DNA from: Stutzerimonas stutzeri
Lineage (GTDB): Bacteria; Pseudomonadota; Gammaproteobacteria; Pseudomonadales; Pseudomonadaceae
NCBI GenBank assembly: GCA_002339675.1
Contig: DDKB01000014.1
Location: 62,001 to 126,000 of the forward strand
DNA length: 64,000 nucleotides
Direction of reading: 5' to 3'
Position numbers and translations under genes: made by a program. The notes below the pieces were generated by a model, which saw only the letters and a program-made list of their open reading frames with translations, searched no databases and had not been told where the DNA came from. Positions 56,701 through 64,000 of this stretch are shown piece after piece (position 1 is the first letter of the stretch; each line of letters starts with the position of its first letter).

Positions 56701-56951
56701 CCTTCAGGCGCCTTCTTGAAATACTCGCGGGAAATTTCCTTGAGCGGAAGGAAGCCGTGACGGTCGGCACCGAAGTCGACGAATGCGGCTTCCAGGCTGG
56801 GTTCTACGCGGGTGATCTTGCCCTTGTAGATGTTTGCTTTCTTCTGTTCACGGGCGCCGGACTCGATGTCCAGGTCGAACAGGCGTTGGCCGTCGACCAG
56901 TGCGACGCGCAACTCTTCAGGCTGAGTTGCGTTAATGAGCATTCTTTTCAT
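53775..56951 (-). CDS. rne: Ribonuclease E
   Basis: A 1058-residue endoribonuclease, scaffold of the RNA degradosome. The N-terminal catalytic half (residues 1 to about 520) includes the S1 domain ([20 protein letters not shown]), the DNase I-like catalytic part ([12 protein letters not shown] and VIDFIDM with metal Asps) and the Zn-link CPRCNGQG. The rest is disordered: Arg-Glu repeats (six REER and two SREDR/PREDR-type copies, about 660-800), an Arg-rich RNA-binding patch ([20 protein letters not shown]), Ala-Glu runs and a late [10 protein letters not shown] motif. I chose ATG 56949-56951 ([18 protein letters not shown]), the universal start. It is preceded by a leader of about 480 nt, suggesting self-regulation by cleavage of its own mRNA as in E. 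coli. Confidence 0.97.
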   Translation of the reverse strand: MKRMLINATQPEELRVALVDGQRLFDLDIESGAREQKKANIYKGKITRVEPSLEAAFVDFGADRHGFLPLKEISREYFKKAPEGRVNIKEVLSEGQEVIVQVEKEERGNKGAALTTFISLAGRYLVLMPNNPRAGGISRRIEGEERNELREALNGLNIPSDMGLIVRTAGLGRSSEEMQWDLDYLLQLWSAVKEASQGRAAPFLIYQESNVIIRAIRDYLRQDIGEVLIDSVEAQDEALSFIQQVMPQYASKIKLYEDSVPLFNRFQIESQIETAFQREVKLPSGGSIVIDPTEALVSIDINSARATKGGDIEETALQTNLEAAEEIARQLRLRDIGGLIVIDFIDMTPAKNQRAVEEKVREALEADRARIQVGRISRFGLLEMSRQRLRPSLGETSGIVCPRCNGQGIIRDVESLSLAILRLIEEEALKDRTAEVRARVPFQVAAFLLNEKRNAITKIELRTRARIFILPDDHLETPHFEVQRLRDDSPEILAGHASYEMNPTEVEEVQPVSSTRTLVRQEAAVKTAPQRTAPAPTPAEAPAPAPVAAPASPEPSLFKGLVKSLVGLFAGKPEAPQAAEVEKKPATSSRPQRNDERRSGRQQNRRRDSRNGRDEERKPREERAPREERASREDRPAREERQPRPPREERKPREPRETVEASDTAAAPQPRRERTPREDRQPREERKRELRAPLDEAPQGPAVAADEEAVIERKPRAPREERKPRVEPAAETEELQQNETAEAGQDDQEATDGNDRPRRRSRGQRRRSNRRDRQRDANGNEIDSEGESAAVEVSESNAPVKSEQVAIAATAAALAANTADTDSVPAEMSAQAQATPPSAIEPEAAATEPAAAETPKQDSSKAIVAPAAASAAAPAEAEAEAEAEPVPEAPVQASVPADATVAQPEVIDVAASEPVEVTAAAPASEPQSAAPTASGRAPNDPREVRRRRLEQERRAKEAAEAQAKAASEAPAASEVAAPEIVVSAPVDESPAEPLSAEEPSGASEASTQAIDETPDSNSEATSGEAATDPAPGDRQAQAETDGTEASTTTQDEAEKPQR
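54301..54330. repeat. rne: In-frame hexamer tandem repeat inside rne
   Basis: Five perfect copies of TCGGCT (plus strand) encode an Ala-Glu dipeptide run in the disordered tail of RNase E. Unit size 6 keeps the frame, so copy-number change would only lengthen or shorten the tail. Confidence 0.9.
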
Positions 56952-57432
56952 GTAGTACCGTCGGTTTCCATGGCAGCGGAAACGGCGTTCGGCACACACG
57001 ACTCTCGCGGTCGGTGTCAGGTGAGTCAGGAATGGTTGTAAGGCACTCCAGTGTCCAGCGATGTGAGGCCAGTTGGGCCGGCGTCGCGACGACGTCTCCT
57101 GCTTGCTGTCGGAACAGAAGCATTGGTTCGGGAGGAGGAATCAGCAATCGGTAGCGGACGGAATGAAGCGTCTATGAAAGCCTTTGCTACGCAATCCGAT
57201 GACTGTACATCTCCACCCAACACTCATACTTTGAAAATCGGGTGCCGCTCGCAGTATCCGGGAGCGGGTTGTCGATTATCGCGATTCCCCTTCGGGGCAC
57301 GCATCATGTCTTCAAGGCTTGTTTCGCTGCTTCCGCGAGGGAGGCACCGTCGGACGGCCTCACGTCCTGGAACACTGCTGGGTCGGGAATGGCGGTTTCG
57401 CCTGCATCCTGCGACCTGTCCGCTTTTGGCGG
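56952..57432 (-). promoter_or_regulatory. rne: Long 5' leader of rne
   Basis: About 480 nt lie between the predicted rne transcription start and its ATG, without a convincing gene on either strand. Short stems are visible, for example CGCTC/GAGCG at 57246-57266 and CCCC-TTC-GGGG at 57287-57297. In E. coli a 361-nt structured leader lets RNase E cut its own mRNA; the same logic is likely here but the structure is not conserved in any way I can see. The remaining 63 nt to rluC (57433-57495) hold the rne promoter and the start of rluC's own control region, where I find no clear plus-strand promoter. Confidence 0.6.
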
Positions 57433-57439
57433 CGCCTGG

Positions 57440-57468
57440 ACTATAACAGTAATGTTTAAGTGCTTCAA
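57440..57468 (-). promoter_or_regulatory. sigma70-type promoter for rne
   Basis: On the minus strand TTGAAG (57468-57463) and TATAGT (57445-57440) are exactly 17 nt apart in the only strongly AT-rich patch upstream of rne. Start near 57433. Confidence 0.65.
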
Positions 57469-57495
57469 ATAACGGAAAATTGATATCATTGGCCG

Positions 57496-58449
57496 ATGAC
57501 CAATACCCCCTCCCAGACCTCCGGCGTGCAGCTGCTCGAGGTGTCGCCGGAACTGGCCGGCCAGCGTATCGACAATTTCCTGCGTACCCAGCTCAAGGGC
57601 GTGCCCAAGACCCTGATCTACCGCATCCTGCGCAAGGGTGAGGTGCGGGTGAACAAGGGGCGGATAAAGCCCGAGTACAAGCTGCAGGCAGGAGACCTGG
57701 TACGGGTCCCGCCGCTCCGTTTGCCCGAGCGTGACGAAGTGGCGCCTGTCGCCCAAGGGCTGCTCGATCGCCTGGAGGCGGCAATCGTGCACGAGGACAA
57801 GGCGCTCATCGTACTAAACAAGCCGGCCGGCATTGCGGTGCATGGCGGCAGCGGGCTGAGCTTCGGCGTCATCGAAGCACTGCGCCAGCTCCGTCCGGAG
57901 TGCAAGGAGCTAGAGCTCGTGCATCGGCTGGACCGCGATACGTCCGGCCTGCTGATGGTCGCCAAGAAGCGCAGCATGCTGCGCCATTTGCATCAGGCGC
58001 TACGCGGCGATGGTGTCGACAAGCGCTACATGGCTCTGGTTCGAGGGCGCTGGGAGACGAGCAAGAAGCAGGTCAATGCCCCACTGTTGAAAAACACGCT
58101 GCGTTCCGGCGAACGCATGGTCGAAGTCACAGAGGAGGGGAAGGAAGCCCTGACCCTGTTTCGGGTACTGCGTCGCTTCGGCGATTTCGCGACATTGGTC
58201 GAGGCAAAACCGGTGACCGGACGGACCCATCAGATCCGCGTGCATGCGCGTCATGCGGGCCACAGTATCGCCGGGGACAGCAAATACGGCGATGAGGAGT
58301 TCACCGGTGTCATCCGTGATCTTGGCGGCAAGCGGTTGTTCCTGCATGCCTATGCCCTGAAGGTGCCGCTGCCTGACGGCGGCGAACTCGCTCTGGAGGC
58401 GCCTGTCGATGAGCTTTGGGCGCAGACGCTGGAGAAGCTGGGTGAATAG
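57496..58449 (+). CDS. rluC: 23S rRNA pseudouridine synthase RluC
   Basis: A 317-residue RluA-family enzyme that makes pseudouridines in 23S rRNA (955, 2504 and 2580 in E. coli). An N-terminal S4 RNA-binding domain ([20 protein letters not shown], residues 23-42) precedes the catalytic domain with Asp146 in [17 protein letters not shown] and the [16 protein letters not shown] motif near 250. It starts 27 nt after the rne promoter on the opposite strand, in the usual Pseudomonas order. The HAD phosphatase GTG overlaps its last 8 nt. Confidence 0.96.
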   Translation: MTNTPSQTSGVQLLEVSPELAGQRIDNFLRTQLKGVPKTLIYRILRKGEVRVNKGRIKPEYKLQAGDLVRVPPLRLPERDEVAPVAQGLLDRLEAAIVHEDKALIVLNKPAGIAVHGGSGLSFGVIEALRQLRPECKELELVHRLDRDTSGLLMVAKKRSMLRHLHQALRGDGVDKRYMALVRGRWETSKKQVNAPLLKNTLRSGERMVEVTEEGKEALTLFRVLRRFGDFATLVEAKPVTGRTHQIRVHARHAGHSIAGDSKYGDEEFTGVIRDLGGKRLFLHAYALKVPLPDGGELALEAPVDELWAQTLEKLGE

Positions 58450-59128
58450 ATACGACCTGTTGATATTCGATTGGGACGGCACGCTGGTGGATTCCATCGA
58501 GCGCATCGTCGAATCCATTTCCGCCGCTGCCGTGCGTTGCGAGTTGCCGGCGCTGGAGGAGCGCGCTATCAGGGGCATCATCGGGCTCGGCTTGCCGGAA
58601 GCGATCGCCGTGTTGTATCCCCATATCAATGAGGCAAAGACGGCCGAGGCATTCCGTCGCGCGTACGCCGATCATTACCTGGCGCTAGAAACCGAGCCGT
58701 CTCCACTGTATCCCGGGGTCGCGGCTGCGTTGCAGCGATTCCGTGACCAAGGGCACCTGCTGGCGGTGGCGACCGGCAAGGGCCGGCGCGGTCTGGACAG
58801 GGTGCTTGCCGGCCAGGGGTGGACGGACTATTTCGACGTGACCCGGTGTGCGGACGAGACGGCCAGCAAGCCGGATCCGCTGATGCTTGAGGAAATTCTG
58901 GCGCACTGCGGGGTCGCGCCCGAGCGCGCCCTGATGATCGGTGACTCGGTGTTCGATCTCGAGATGGCGCGTCGGGCGGGCATCGACAGCGTTGCGGTCA
59001 CCTACGGTGCGCAGCCTGTCGAGGCGCTGCTGGCCTGTTCGCCGTGCCTGGCCATCCATCGTTTCTCGGAGCTCGCCGACTGGCTGTGCTCCGCTGGTAC
59101 AACAGAGGTAGCTGTAAATGTCGGATGA
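58442..59128 (+). CDS. HAD-superfamily hydrolase, phosphoglycolate phosphatase-like
   Basis: A 228-residue cytosolic phosphatase of HAD subfamily IA. Motif [11 protein letters not shown] supplies the nucleophile and acid Asps near residue 10, motif II is the Thr in [12 protein letters not shown], Lys is in [11 protein letters not shown], and motif IV is [17 protein letters not shown] helical cap domain lies between motifs I and II. I start at GTG 58442 ([14 protein letters not shown]), overlapping rluC by 8 nt; the longer frame only reads rluC out of phase. The substrate is unknown; phosphoglycolate is one candidate. It overlaps sppA by 11 nt. Confidence 0.9.
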   Translation: MNRYDLLIFDWDGTLVDSIERIVESISAAAVRCELPALEERAIRGIIGLGLPEAIAVLYPHINEAKTAEAFRRAYADHYLALETEPSPLYPGVAAALQRFRDQGHLLAVATGKGRRGLDRVLAGQGWTDYFDVTRCADETASKPDPLMLEEILAHCGVAPERALMIGDSVFDLEMARRAGIDSVAVTYGAQPVEALLACSPCLAIHRFSELADWLCSAGTTEVAVNVG

Positions 59129-60101
59129 ATGGAAGGCGCCCATTGATGAGCGCAAGGAAGAGCGCAACAGCTGGCAGTTGCTGGAGAAGACGTTGCTCGC
59201 GGGTGTTCAGGAGCAGCGCCGGGCGCGGCGCTGGGGGATCTTCTTCAAGCTGCTGACCTTTGTCTATCTGTTCGGTGCGCTGCTGATGTTCTCGCCGCTG
59301 CTCCCGATCGGAGACAGTCATGAAACCAGCGGTAGCCATACGGCGGTGATCAACGTGCGCGGAATGATCGCCGACGAAGAGGCGGCCAGTGCGGACAATA
59401 TCGTCGGCGCGCTGCGGGATGCCTTCGAGGACGCCAATACCAAGGGCATCGTGCTACGGATTAACAGTCCGGGCGGCAGTCCGGTGCAGTCGGGCTATAT
59501 CTATGACGAGATTCGCCGGCTGCGAGGCGAGCACCCGGCGGTGAAGGTCTATGCGGTCATCACCGATCTCGGTGCGTCGGGCGCCTATTACATCGCCAGT
59601 GCTGCGGACGAGATTTACGCCGACAAATCCAGCCTGGTCGGCTCCATTGGCGTGACCGCGGCGACCTTCGGATTCGTTGGGACCATGGACAAACTGGGCG
59701 TGGAGCGCCGCGTCTACACTTCTGGCGAGCACAAGGCGTTCCTTGATCCGTTCCAGCCCGAAAAGCCGGAAGAAACGGCGTTCTGGCGGGAGGTGCTGTC
59801 GACCACGCATCGGCAGTTCATCGACAGCGTCAAGCGGGGGCGTGGAGACCGCTTGCAGGTGGCCGGCCACCCGGAATTGTTCTCGGGGTTGATCTGGTCG
59901 GGAGAGCAGGCTCTCGAGCTCGGGTTGATCGACGGGCTCGGCAGCACACGTTTCGTGGCGCGGGAGGTGATAGGTGCCGAGGAGCTGGTGGACTATACGG
60001 TCAAGGATTCGGCATTGGATCGTTTTACCAAGAAACTCGGTGCCAGCGTCGCTTCACAGCTGGCCTTGTGGATGGGGTTCCAGGGGGCTCAGCTGCGCTA
60101 G
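59118..60101 (+). CDS. sppA: Signal peptide peptidase SppA, short form
   Basis: A 327-residue inner-membrane serine protease (S49) with one TM helix (about 40-58) and a periplasmic catalytic domain that degrades cleaved signal peptides. The Ser/Lys dyad is S154 in DLGASGAYYIAS and K206 in YTSGEHKAFLDP, a spacing of 52 as in B. subtilis SppA, so this is the single-domain form rather than the E. coli double-length form. INSPGGSPVQSG is the conserved loop near 115-127. The ATG lies inside the end of the phosphatase gene. It ends 6 nt before convergent yceF. Confidence 0.94.
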   Translation: MSDEWKAPIDERKEERNSWQLLEKTLLAGVQEQRRARRWGIFFKLLTFVYLFGALLMFSPLLPIGDSHETSGSHTAVINVRGMIADEEAASADNIVGALRDAFEDANTKGIVLRINSPGGSPVQSGYIYDEIRRLRGEHPAVKVYAVITDLGASGAYYIASAADEIYADKSSLVGSIGVTAATFGFVGTMDKLGVERRVYTSGEHKAFLDPFQPEKPEETAFWREVLSTTHRQFIDSVKRGRGDRLQVAGHPELFSGLIWSGEQALELGLIDGLGSTRFVAREVIGAEELVDYTVKDSALDRFTKKLGASVASQLALWMGFQGAQLR

Positions 60102-60107
60102 CGCTGT

Positions 60108-60686
60108 TTAGGGGACTTCGATGCCTGCCTCGTTGAGCATTGTCACCAGTCGGATCAGTGGAAGGCCGATCAGGCTGGTGGCGTCCTCACCCTGAGTGGC
60201 GCTGAACAGGCTAACGCCCAAGCCTTCTGCCTTGAAGCTTCCGGCGCAATCGAAGGGCTGTTCGGCATTCAGGTAGCGCTCGATCTGCTGCTCACTGAGG
60301 GGTCTGAAATGCACGGTGAATGCTACGCAGTCGAGCTGGATGGCGCTGCTTTGGCTATCCAGCAGTGCCAGGCCGGTCAGAAACGTTACGGCTTTACCGC
60401 TGCAGTCGTGCAGCTGTCGCCTTGCGCGCTCGAGCGTGTGGGGCTTGCCCAGGATGCGCTGGTCCAGTACGGCGACCTGGTCGGAGCCGATGATCAGGTG
60501 ATCCCGGTACCTTGATGCCAGAGTCTGGGCTTTCTCCCTGGCGAGCCGGCACACGAGTTGGTCCGGCGATTCACCCGGTCGCGGGGTTTCGTCGATCTCC
60601 GGTGATGCGCAATCGAACGGTAGTTGCAGGCGTGAAAGCAGTTCGCGGCGATAGGCAGAGCTGGACGCAAGGAGCAGTTGGCGCAT
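60108..60686 (-). CDS. yceF: Maf-family nucleotide pyrophosphatase, YceF type
   Basis: A 192-residue cytosolic house-cleaning enzyme. The opening LLLASSSAYRRELLSRL and the pattern IIGSDQVAVLDQRILGKP identify Maf proteins; the Tyr-Arg-Arg in the first motif and FDCAGSFKAEGLGVSLF point to the YceF branch, which hydrolyses m7GTP, rather than the Maf dTTPase branch. I chose ATG 60684-60686, with AAGGAAG upstream on its strand; the much longer open frame runs backwards through yceD. It is divergent from yceD across 105 nt. Confidence 0.92.
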   Translation of the reverse strand: MRQLLLASSSAYRRELLSRLQLPFDCASPEIDETPRPGESPDQLVCRLAREKAQTLASRYRDHLIIGSDQVAVLDQRILGKPHTLERARRQLHDCSGKAVTFLTGLALLDSQSSAIQLDCVAFTVHFRPLSEQQIERYLNAEQPFDCAGSFKAEGLGVSLFSATQGEDATSLIGLPLIRLVTMLNEAGIEVP

Positions 60687-60753
60687 CTTTCTTCCTTTAT
60701 ATAAGGCGTAAGCGGGCAGGTCGTCAGGTGCCTGATTGTGCGGCTGAATTCCT

Positions 60754-60782
60754 TTGACAGTCGAGGGGCGCATCCCTAGAAT
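60754..60782 (+). promoter_or_regulatory. Strong sigma70-type promoter for yceD-rpmF
   Basis: A consensus TTGACA (60754-60759) and TAGAAT (60777-60782) are separated by 17 nt, the best promoter in the window. The -10 box ends only 9 nt before the yceD ATG, so the transcript would start at about 60788-60790 with almost no leader. Confidence 0.75.
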
Positions 60783-60791
60783 GCCGCGCTT

Positions 60792-61319
60792 ATGTTGAAA
60801 GGACCGATACCTCCGCACGTCGACCCGCGCAAGCTCGCTGACCGAGCGGCTACCCTTGAGGGTGAGCTGCCCTTGTCTGAGCTGAAGCGCCTTGTCGATC
60901 CTCTCGAGGATGACAAGGGTGCGGTGCGCGCCCGTCTTGAGTTTGGGCGCGACGAGCAGCGCACCGTGGTGATCCACAGTGCGCTGGATGTTGAGGTCAC
61001 GATGATTTGCCAGCGCTGTCTGGAGCCGGTTGTTCTCCCCATTCATAGCGAGTGCGTCTACGCCGTCGTGAATGAAGGTGCGAGCAGCCAGCACCTGCCC
61101 AAGGGCTATGACGCGCTGGAAGTGGGAGAGGATCCTCTGGATCTGCTGGCGCTGGTTGAAGAGGAGCTGTTGCTCGCTCTTCCGATTGTTCCACTCCATG
61201 ACCAAGAAATTTGCCAGCCGCCGGCCGGGCCCGATGAGCCTGAGCCGAGTGAGGACGAGGTATCGCGGTCCAACCCGTTCAGCGTACTGGCGCAGTTAAA
61301 GCGTGACCCAAACGTTTAG
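60792..61319 (+). CDS. yceD: YceD (DUF177) 23S rRNA accumulation protein
   Basis: A 175-residue cytosolic protein always paired with rpmF and needed for normal 23S rRNA levels in bacteria and plastids; its precise action is unknown. The DUF177 core is visible: VTMICQRCLEPVVLPI with CxxC near residues 73-76, and YDALEVGEDPLDLLALVEEELLLALP, then an acidic tail. The ATG at 60792 agrees with Pseudomonas homologues (MLKGPIPPHVDPRKLADR) but leaves no room for a ribosome site after the predicted transcription start. rpmF starts 12 nt after the stop. Confidence 0.95.
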   Translation: MLKGPIPPHVDPRKLADRAATLEGELPLSELKRLVDPLEDDKGAVRARLEFGRDEQRTVVIHSALDVEVTMICQRCLEPVVLPIHSECVYAVVNEGASSQHLPKGYDALEVGEDPLDLLALVEEELLLALPIVPLHDQEICQPPAGPDEPEPSEDEVSRSNPFSVLAQLKRDPNV

Positions 61320-61331
61320 GAGTTGATCCCA

Positions 61332-61514
61332 ATGGCTGTTCAGCAGAACAAAAAATCCCGTTCCGCCCGTGACATGCGCCGTTCGCACGACGCGCTCGAG
61401 CCGAATGCCCTGTCCGTGGAAAAGAGCACCGGTGAAGTTCACCTGCGTCACCACGTATCTCCGGACGGTTTCTACCGTGGTCGCAAGGTGATCGACAAGG
61501 GCGCTGACGAGTAA
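61332..61514 (+). CDS. rpmF: 50S ribosomal protein L32
   Basis: A 60-residue large-subunit protein: [20 protein letters not shown] and the His-rich [27 protein letters not shown] in two blocks. The Cys4 zinc form is absent, as usual in proteobacteria. The start is ATG 61332 with TAGGAG upstream; an in-frame codon at 61323 would add three residues not found in homologues. plsX starts 3 nt after the stop. Confidence 0.97.
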   Translation: MAVQQNKKSRSARDMRRSHDALEPNALSVEKSTGEVHLRHHVSPDGFYRGRKVIDKGADE

Positions 61515-61517
61515 ATC

Positions 61518-62558
61518 TTGTCTGCTCCGATCATAGCGATCGATGCAATGGGTGGGGACTTCGGTCCCCACTGCGTTGTTCCGGCCAGTCTTCTCTGTCT
61601 GGCTGAAGTCCCCTCGCTGCACCTGGCCCTCGTTGGCCAAGCCTCCGTTCTCGAACAGATCGTTGCTGCCCACCCGGGTGTCGATCGCGCGCGCCTGACG
61701 ATCGTCGAAGCTGACGAAGTGATTGGCATGGACGAGCGTCCGACCCAGGCCCTGCGGACCAAGCCGCGGTCTTCCATGCGCGTGGCGCTCGAGCTGGTGC
61801 GCGACGGCTGCGCCCATGCCTGTGTCAGCGCCGGGAACACCGGCGCACTGATGGCCCTTGCCCGTCATCTGCTGAAAACCCTCCCGGGCGTCGATCGGCC
61901 AGCGATGATGACGGCAGTGCCTACGCTTGGTGGTCCCTGCCTGCTGCTTGACCTCGGTGCGAACGTAGACTGCACTGCTGAGCAGCTTTACCAGTTCGCG
62001 GTGATGGGTTCGGTGGCGGCCGAAAGCCTGGGCATCGAGCGCCCACGCGTCTCGCTGCTCAATATCGGTACCGAAGCGATCAAGGGTAACCAGCAGGTCA
62101 AGGCGGCCGCCGAACTGCTGCAGCAGGCCGAGGCGATCAATTATCAGGGTTTCGTCGAGGGGGATGCGCTGTTCCGTGGTGAAACCGACGTGGCCGTCTG
62201 TGATGGGTTCGTCGGTAACGTGTTGCTGAAGTCCAGCGAGGGCGTGGCGCAGATGGTGGCGGTACGTGTCGAGGCGCTGTTCGCACGGTCATGGATGGCG
62301 CGGCTCGTGGGTGCGTTCGCGCTGCCGCTGCTGCGCCAGCTGCGTGCCGATTTGCGTCCGGCCCGATACAACGGGGCGAGTTTCCTCGGGCTGCAGGGTA
62401 TCGTGGTCAAAAGCCATGGTAGTGCCGGCGCCGAAGGCTTCCGATCGGCGATCCTGCGCGCGGCCGAGGATCTGGAGCGCAACATGCCGGAGCGATTGCG
62501 CAGTCGACTGGAGCATCTGCTTGTGACCAGTCGGTCGCCAAGCGACGATCCTGTGTGA
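61518..62558 (+). CDS. plsX: Phosphate acyltransferase PlsX
   Basis: A 346-residue peripheral-membrane enzyme converting acyl-ACP to acyl-phosphate for phospholipid synthesis. Family motifs: [20 protein letters not shown] at the start, [20 protein letters not shown] near residue 102, [16 protein letters not shown] near 229, and [15 protein letters not shown] near 294. The start appears to be TTG at 61518, 3 nt after the rpmF stop, with only a weak ACGAG ribosome site; the sequence [16 protein letters not shown] matches homologues from this codon. The rare start may lower PlsX output relative to L32. Confidence 0.96.
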   Translation: MSAPIIAIDAMGGDFGPHCVVPASLLCLAEVPSLHLALVGQASVLEQIVAAHPGVDRARLTIVEADEVIGMDERPTQALRTKPRSSMRVALELVRDGCAHACVSAGNTGALMALARHLLKTLPGVDRPAMMTAVPTLGGPCLLLDLGANVDCTAEQLYQFAVMGSVAAESLGIERPRVSLLNIGTEAIKGNQQVKAAAELLQQAEAINYQGFVEGDALFRGETDVAVCDGFVGNVLLKSSEGVAQMVAVRVEALFARSWMARLVGAFALPLLRQLRADLRPARYNGASFLGLQGIVVKSHGSAGAEGFRSAILRAAEDLERNMPERLRSRLEHLLVTSRSPSDDPV

Positions 62559-62648
62559 CCCCCGCTGCCGGATCGCCATCCAACTGAAATCGTGCTGCGC
62601 CTTTGCGGCGCCATTTGTTTGAACGTACAACCACAAGAGAGCTGTTTC

Positions 62649-63587
62649 ATGTCCGCATCACTTGCATTCGTGTTCCCGGGTCAGGGCTCCCAAGCCCTTG
62701 GCATGCTTGCCGAGCATGGCGCCGGGCAGCCCGCGATTCGCGACACCTTCGCCGAAGCTTCCGCGGTGCTGGGTTACGACCTGTGGGCGTTGTGCCAGGA
62801 AGGACCCGAGGCACAGCTGAACCAGACAGACAAAACGCAGCCGGCGATCCTCTGCGCATCGATTGCGCTGTGGCGGCTCTGGCTTGCCGACGGTGGCGTG
62901 CGTCCCGCATTCGTCGCCGGCCACAGCCTGGGCGAATACTCTGCGCTGGTCGCAGCGGGTAGCTTGCCCTTTACCGATGCGGTGAAGCTGGTCGAGTTGC
63001 GTGGCCAACTGATGCAGCAGGCTGTTCCGGCCGGTACGGGCGGCATGGCCGCCATCCTTGGCCTGGACGATGCCGATGTCCTGGCTGCCTGCGACGAGGC
63101 GGCCCAGGGGGAGGTGGTCAGCGCCGTCAACTTCAACGCGCCTGGTCAGGTAGTGATTGCCGGTAGCGCGGCCGCGGTCGAACGCGCCATCGAAGCGTGC
63201 AAAACGCGTGGGGCCAAGCGCGCCATGCCATTGCCAGTCAGCGTGCCGTCGCATTGCGAGTTGATGCGTCCGGCGGCTGAGCGTTTCGCCAGCGCCATCA
63301 CGGCCATCGACTGGCGTGTCCCTGAAATTGCGCTGGTGCAAAACGTCAGCGCGGCGGTGGTATCGGACCTGGACACGCTCAAGCGTGACCTCCTGGCGCA
63401 GCTATATAGCCCGGTCCGCTGGGTTGAAACCATCGTCGCCCTGAGCGAGCGTGGCGTGACCGAACTGGTCGAGTGCGGCCCGGGCAAGGTGCTGTCCGGT
63501 CTCAACAAGCGCTGTGTCAAAGGTATCAATACTTTCAACCTGGATACCCCTGAAGCATTCGCTGCCACCCGCGGCGCGCTGCTGTGA
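62649..63587 (+). CDS. fabD: Malonyl-CoA:ACP transacylase FabD
   Basis: A 312-residue cytosolic enzyme loading malonate onto ACP for fatty-acid elongation. The N-terminal FVFPGQGSQALGML, nucleophile S93 in GHSLGEYSA, R118 in LVELRGQLM and catalytic H202 in VPSHCELM match E. coli FabD positions within one residue. I chose ATG 62649; the 90-nt gap after plsX contains a small hairpin GCGCC-TTTGC-GGCGC (62597-62611) followed by a T-rich stretch, possibly an attenuator. fabG follows 14 nt after the stop with AAGGAGAA. Confidence 0.97.
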   Translation: MSASLAFVFPGQGSQALGMLAEHGAGQPAIRDTFAEASAVLGYDLWALCQEGPEAQLNQTDKTQPAILCASIALWRLWLADGGVRPAFVAGHSLGEYSALVAAGSLPFTDAVKLVELRGQLMQQAVPAGTGGMAAILGLDDADVLAACDEAAQGEVVSAVNFNAPGQVVIAGSAAAVERAIEACKTRGAKRAMPLPVSVPSHCELMRPAAERFASAITAIDWRVPEIALVQNVSAAVVSDLDTLKRDLLAQLYSPVRWVETIVALSERGVTELVECGPGKVLSGLNKRCVKGINTFNLDTPEAFAATRGALL

Positions 63588-63601
63588 ACAAGGAGAACGC
63601 T

Positions 63602-64000
63602 ATGAATCTGCAAGGCAAGGTCGCGTTGGTGACCGGCGCAAGCCGTGGCATCGGCCAGGCAATCGCGCTCGAGCTTGGCCGCCAAGGGGCCATCGTGATC
63701 GGTACGGCGACGTCCCCTTCGGGCGCCGAACGCATCGCCGAAACGCTCAAGGAAAACGGTATCGAGGGCGCCGGGCTGGTGCTCGACGTAACCAGCGACG
63801 AGTCGGTCGCGACCACGCTTGAGCATATCCAGCAGCACCTCGGGCAGCCGGCGATCCTGGTCAACAACGCTGGCATCACCCGCGACAACCTGATGCTGCG
63901 GATGAAGGGCGACGAGTGGAATGATGTCATCAACACCAACCTGAGCAGCCTCTACCGGCTGACCAAGGGGGTGCTGCGTGGCATGACCAAGGCGCGCTGG
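63602..64000 (+). CDS. fabG: 3-oxoacyl-ACP reductase FabG, 3' end outside the window
   Basis: The first 133 residues of the NADPH-dependent short-chain dehydrogenase that reduces 3-ketoacyl-ACP. Visible are the cofactor loop VTGASRGIGQAIALELG (residues 10-26), the LDVTSDESV loop and the NNAGITRDNLMLRMK motif near residue 87. The catalytic Ser, Tyr and Lys lie beyond the window end. The start is ATG 63602 with AAGGAGAA upstream. acpP and fabF would be expected to follow, as in other gammaproteobacteria. Confidence 0.96.
   Translation, partial: MNLQGKVALVTGASRGIGQAIALELGRQGAIVIGTATSPSGAERIAETLKENGIEGAGLVLDVTSDESVATTLEHIQQHLGQPAILVNNAGITRDNLMLRMKGDEWNDVINTNLSSLYRLTKGVLRGMTKARW

Noticed and set aside
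57051..57446. 131-codon plus-strand frame in the rne leader region
   Set aside because: It is antisense to the rne leader, crosses the rne promoter and has an Arg/Leu/Pro-rich sequence with no family resemblance.

Overview
The window is a GC-rich (roughly two-thirds G+C by eye) chromosomal segment of a Pseudomonas-type gammaproteobacterium. The right half (about 27-64 kb) has the gene order I know from the Pseudomonas chromosome: mfd, gap, nqrABCDEF, apbE, nqrM, sthA, lolCDE, comEC, exbBD, lpxK, kdsB, murB, rne, rluC, sppA, yceF, yceD, rpmF, plsX, fabD, fabG. The left half is more variable. Together with the DsbA-NhaA fusion, it suggests a P. stutzeri-like (Stutzerimonas) strain; that species guess is inference. 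No rRNA, tRNA, CRISPR array, insertion sequence or prophage was seen.

Left part (1-26 kb), accessory or lineage-specific. A 5'-truncated dgt is followed by a lone ammonium transporter behind a good sigma54 (-24/-12) promoter. Next come a TetR-controlled RND efflux pair and a second TetR divergent from a glutathione S-transferase, each with a palindromic operator. They are followed by a secreted metallo-beta-lactamase-fold protein that has lost most metal ligands, a very large bifunctional-type penicillin-binding protein, and a phzF-like gene broken by one missing base. A DsbA-NhaA fusion antiporter, a MocR regulator, an isolated ccoG, an lrgAB pair, and a dehalogenase-pirin-wrbA series complete this part.

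Middle (23-41 kb). Reading leftward, mfd, a SWIM-SNF2 helicase and a GNAT acetyltransferase look like one transcription unit. Rightward, behind separate promoters, lie a second-type GAPDH and then the Na+-pumping NADH:quinone oxidoreductase operon. The latter carries its own maturation genes: ApbE attaches FMN to NqrB and NqrC, and NqrM helps insert iron. sthA (NADH/NADPH balance) follows.

Right part (41-64 kb), envelope and lipid synthesis. Present are lipoprotein export (lolCDE), DNA uptake (comEC), an ExbBD-type motor, lipid A and KDO enzymes (lpxK, kdsB), and a peptidoglycan enzyme (murB). RNase E with a roughly 480-nt leader and RluC follow, then a HAD phosphatase and the SppA peptidase. 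The segment ends in yceD-rpmF-plsX-fabD-fabG, with fabG cut by the window end. Many genes overlap by 1-11 nt (ATGA, GTGA, TAATG junctions), indicating translational coupling. Non-ATG starts are common (GTG for mfd, gap, exbB, exbD, the phosphatase, murB and others; TTG for plsX).

The points most worth following up are the DsbA-NhaA fusion, the degenerate MBL protein, the divergent giant PBP, the defluorinase-like hydrolase, the palindrome upstream of nqr, the nested dyad between murB and rne, the long rne leader with the REER-repeat tail, and a yceD promoter predicted to give a nearly leaderless mRNA.
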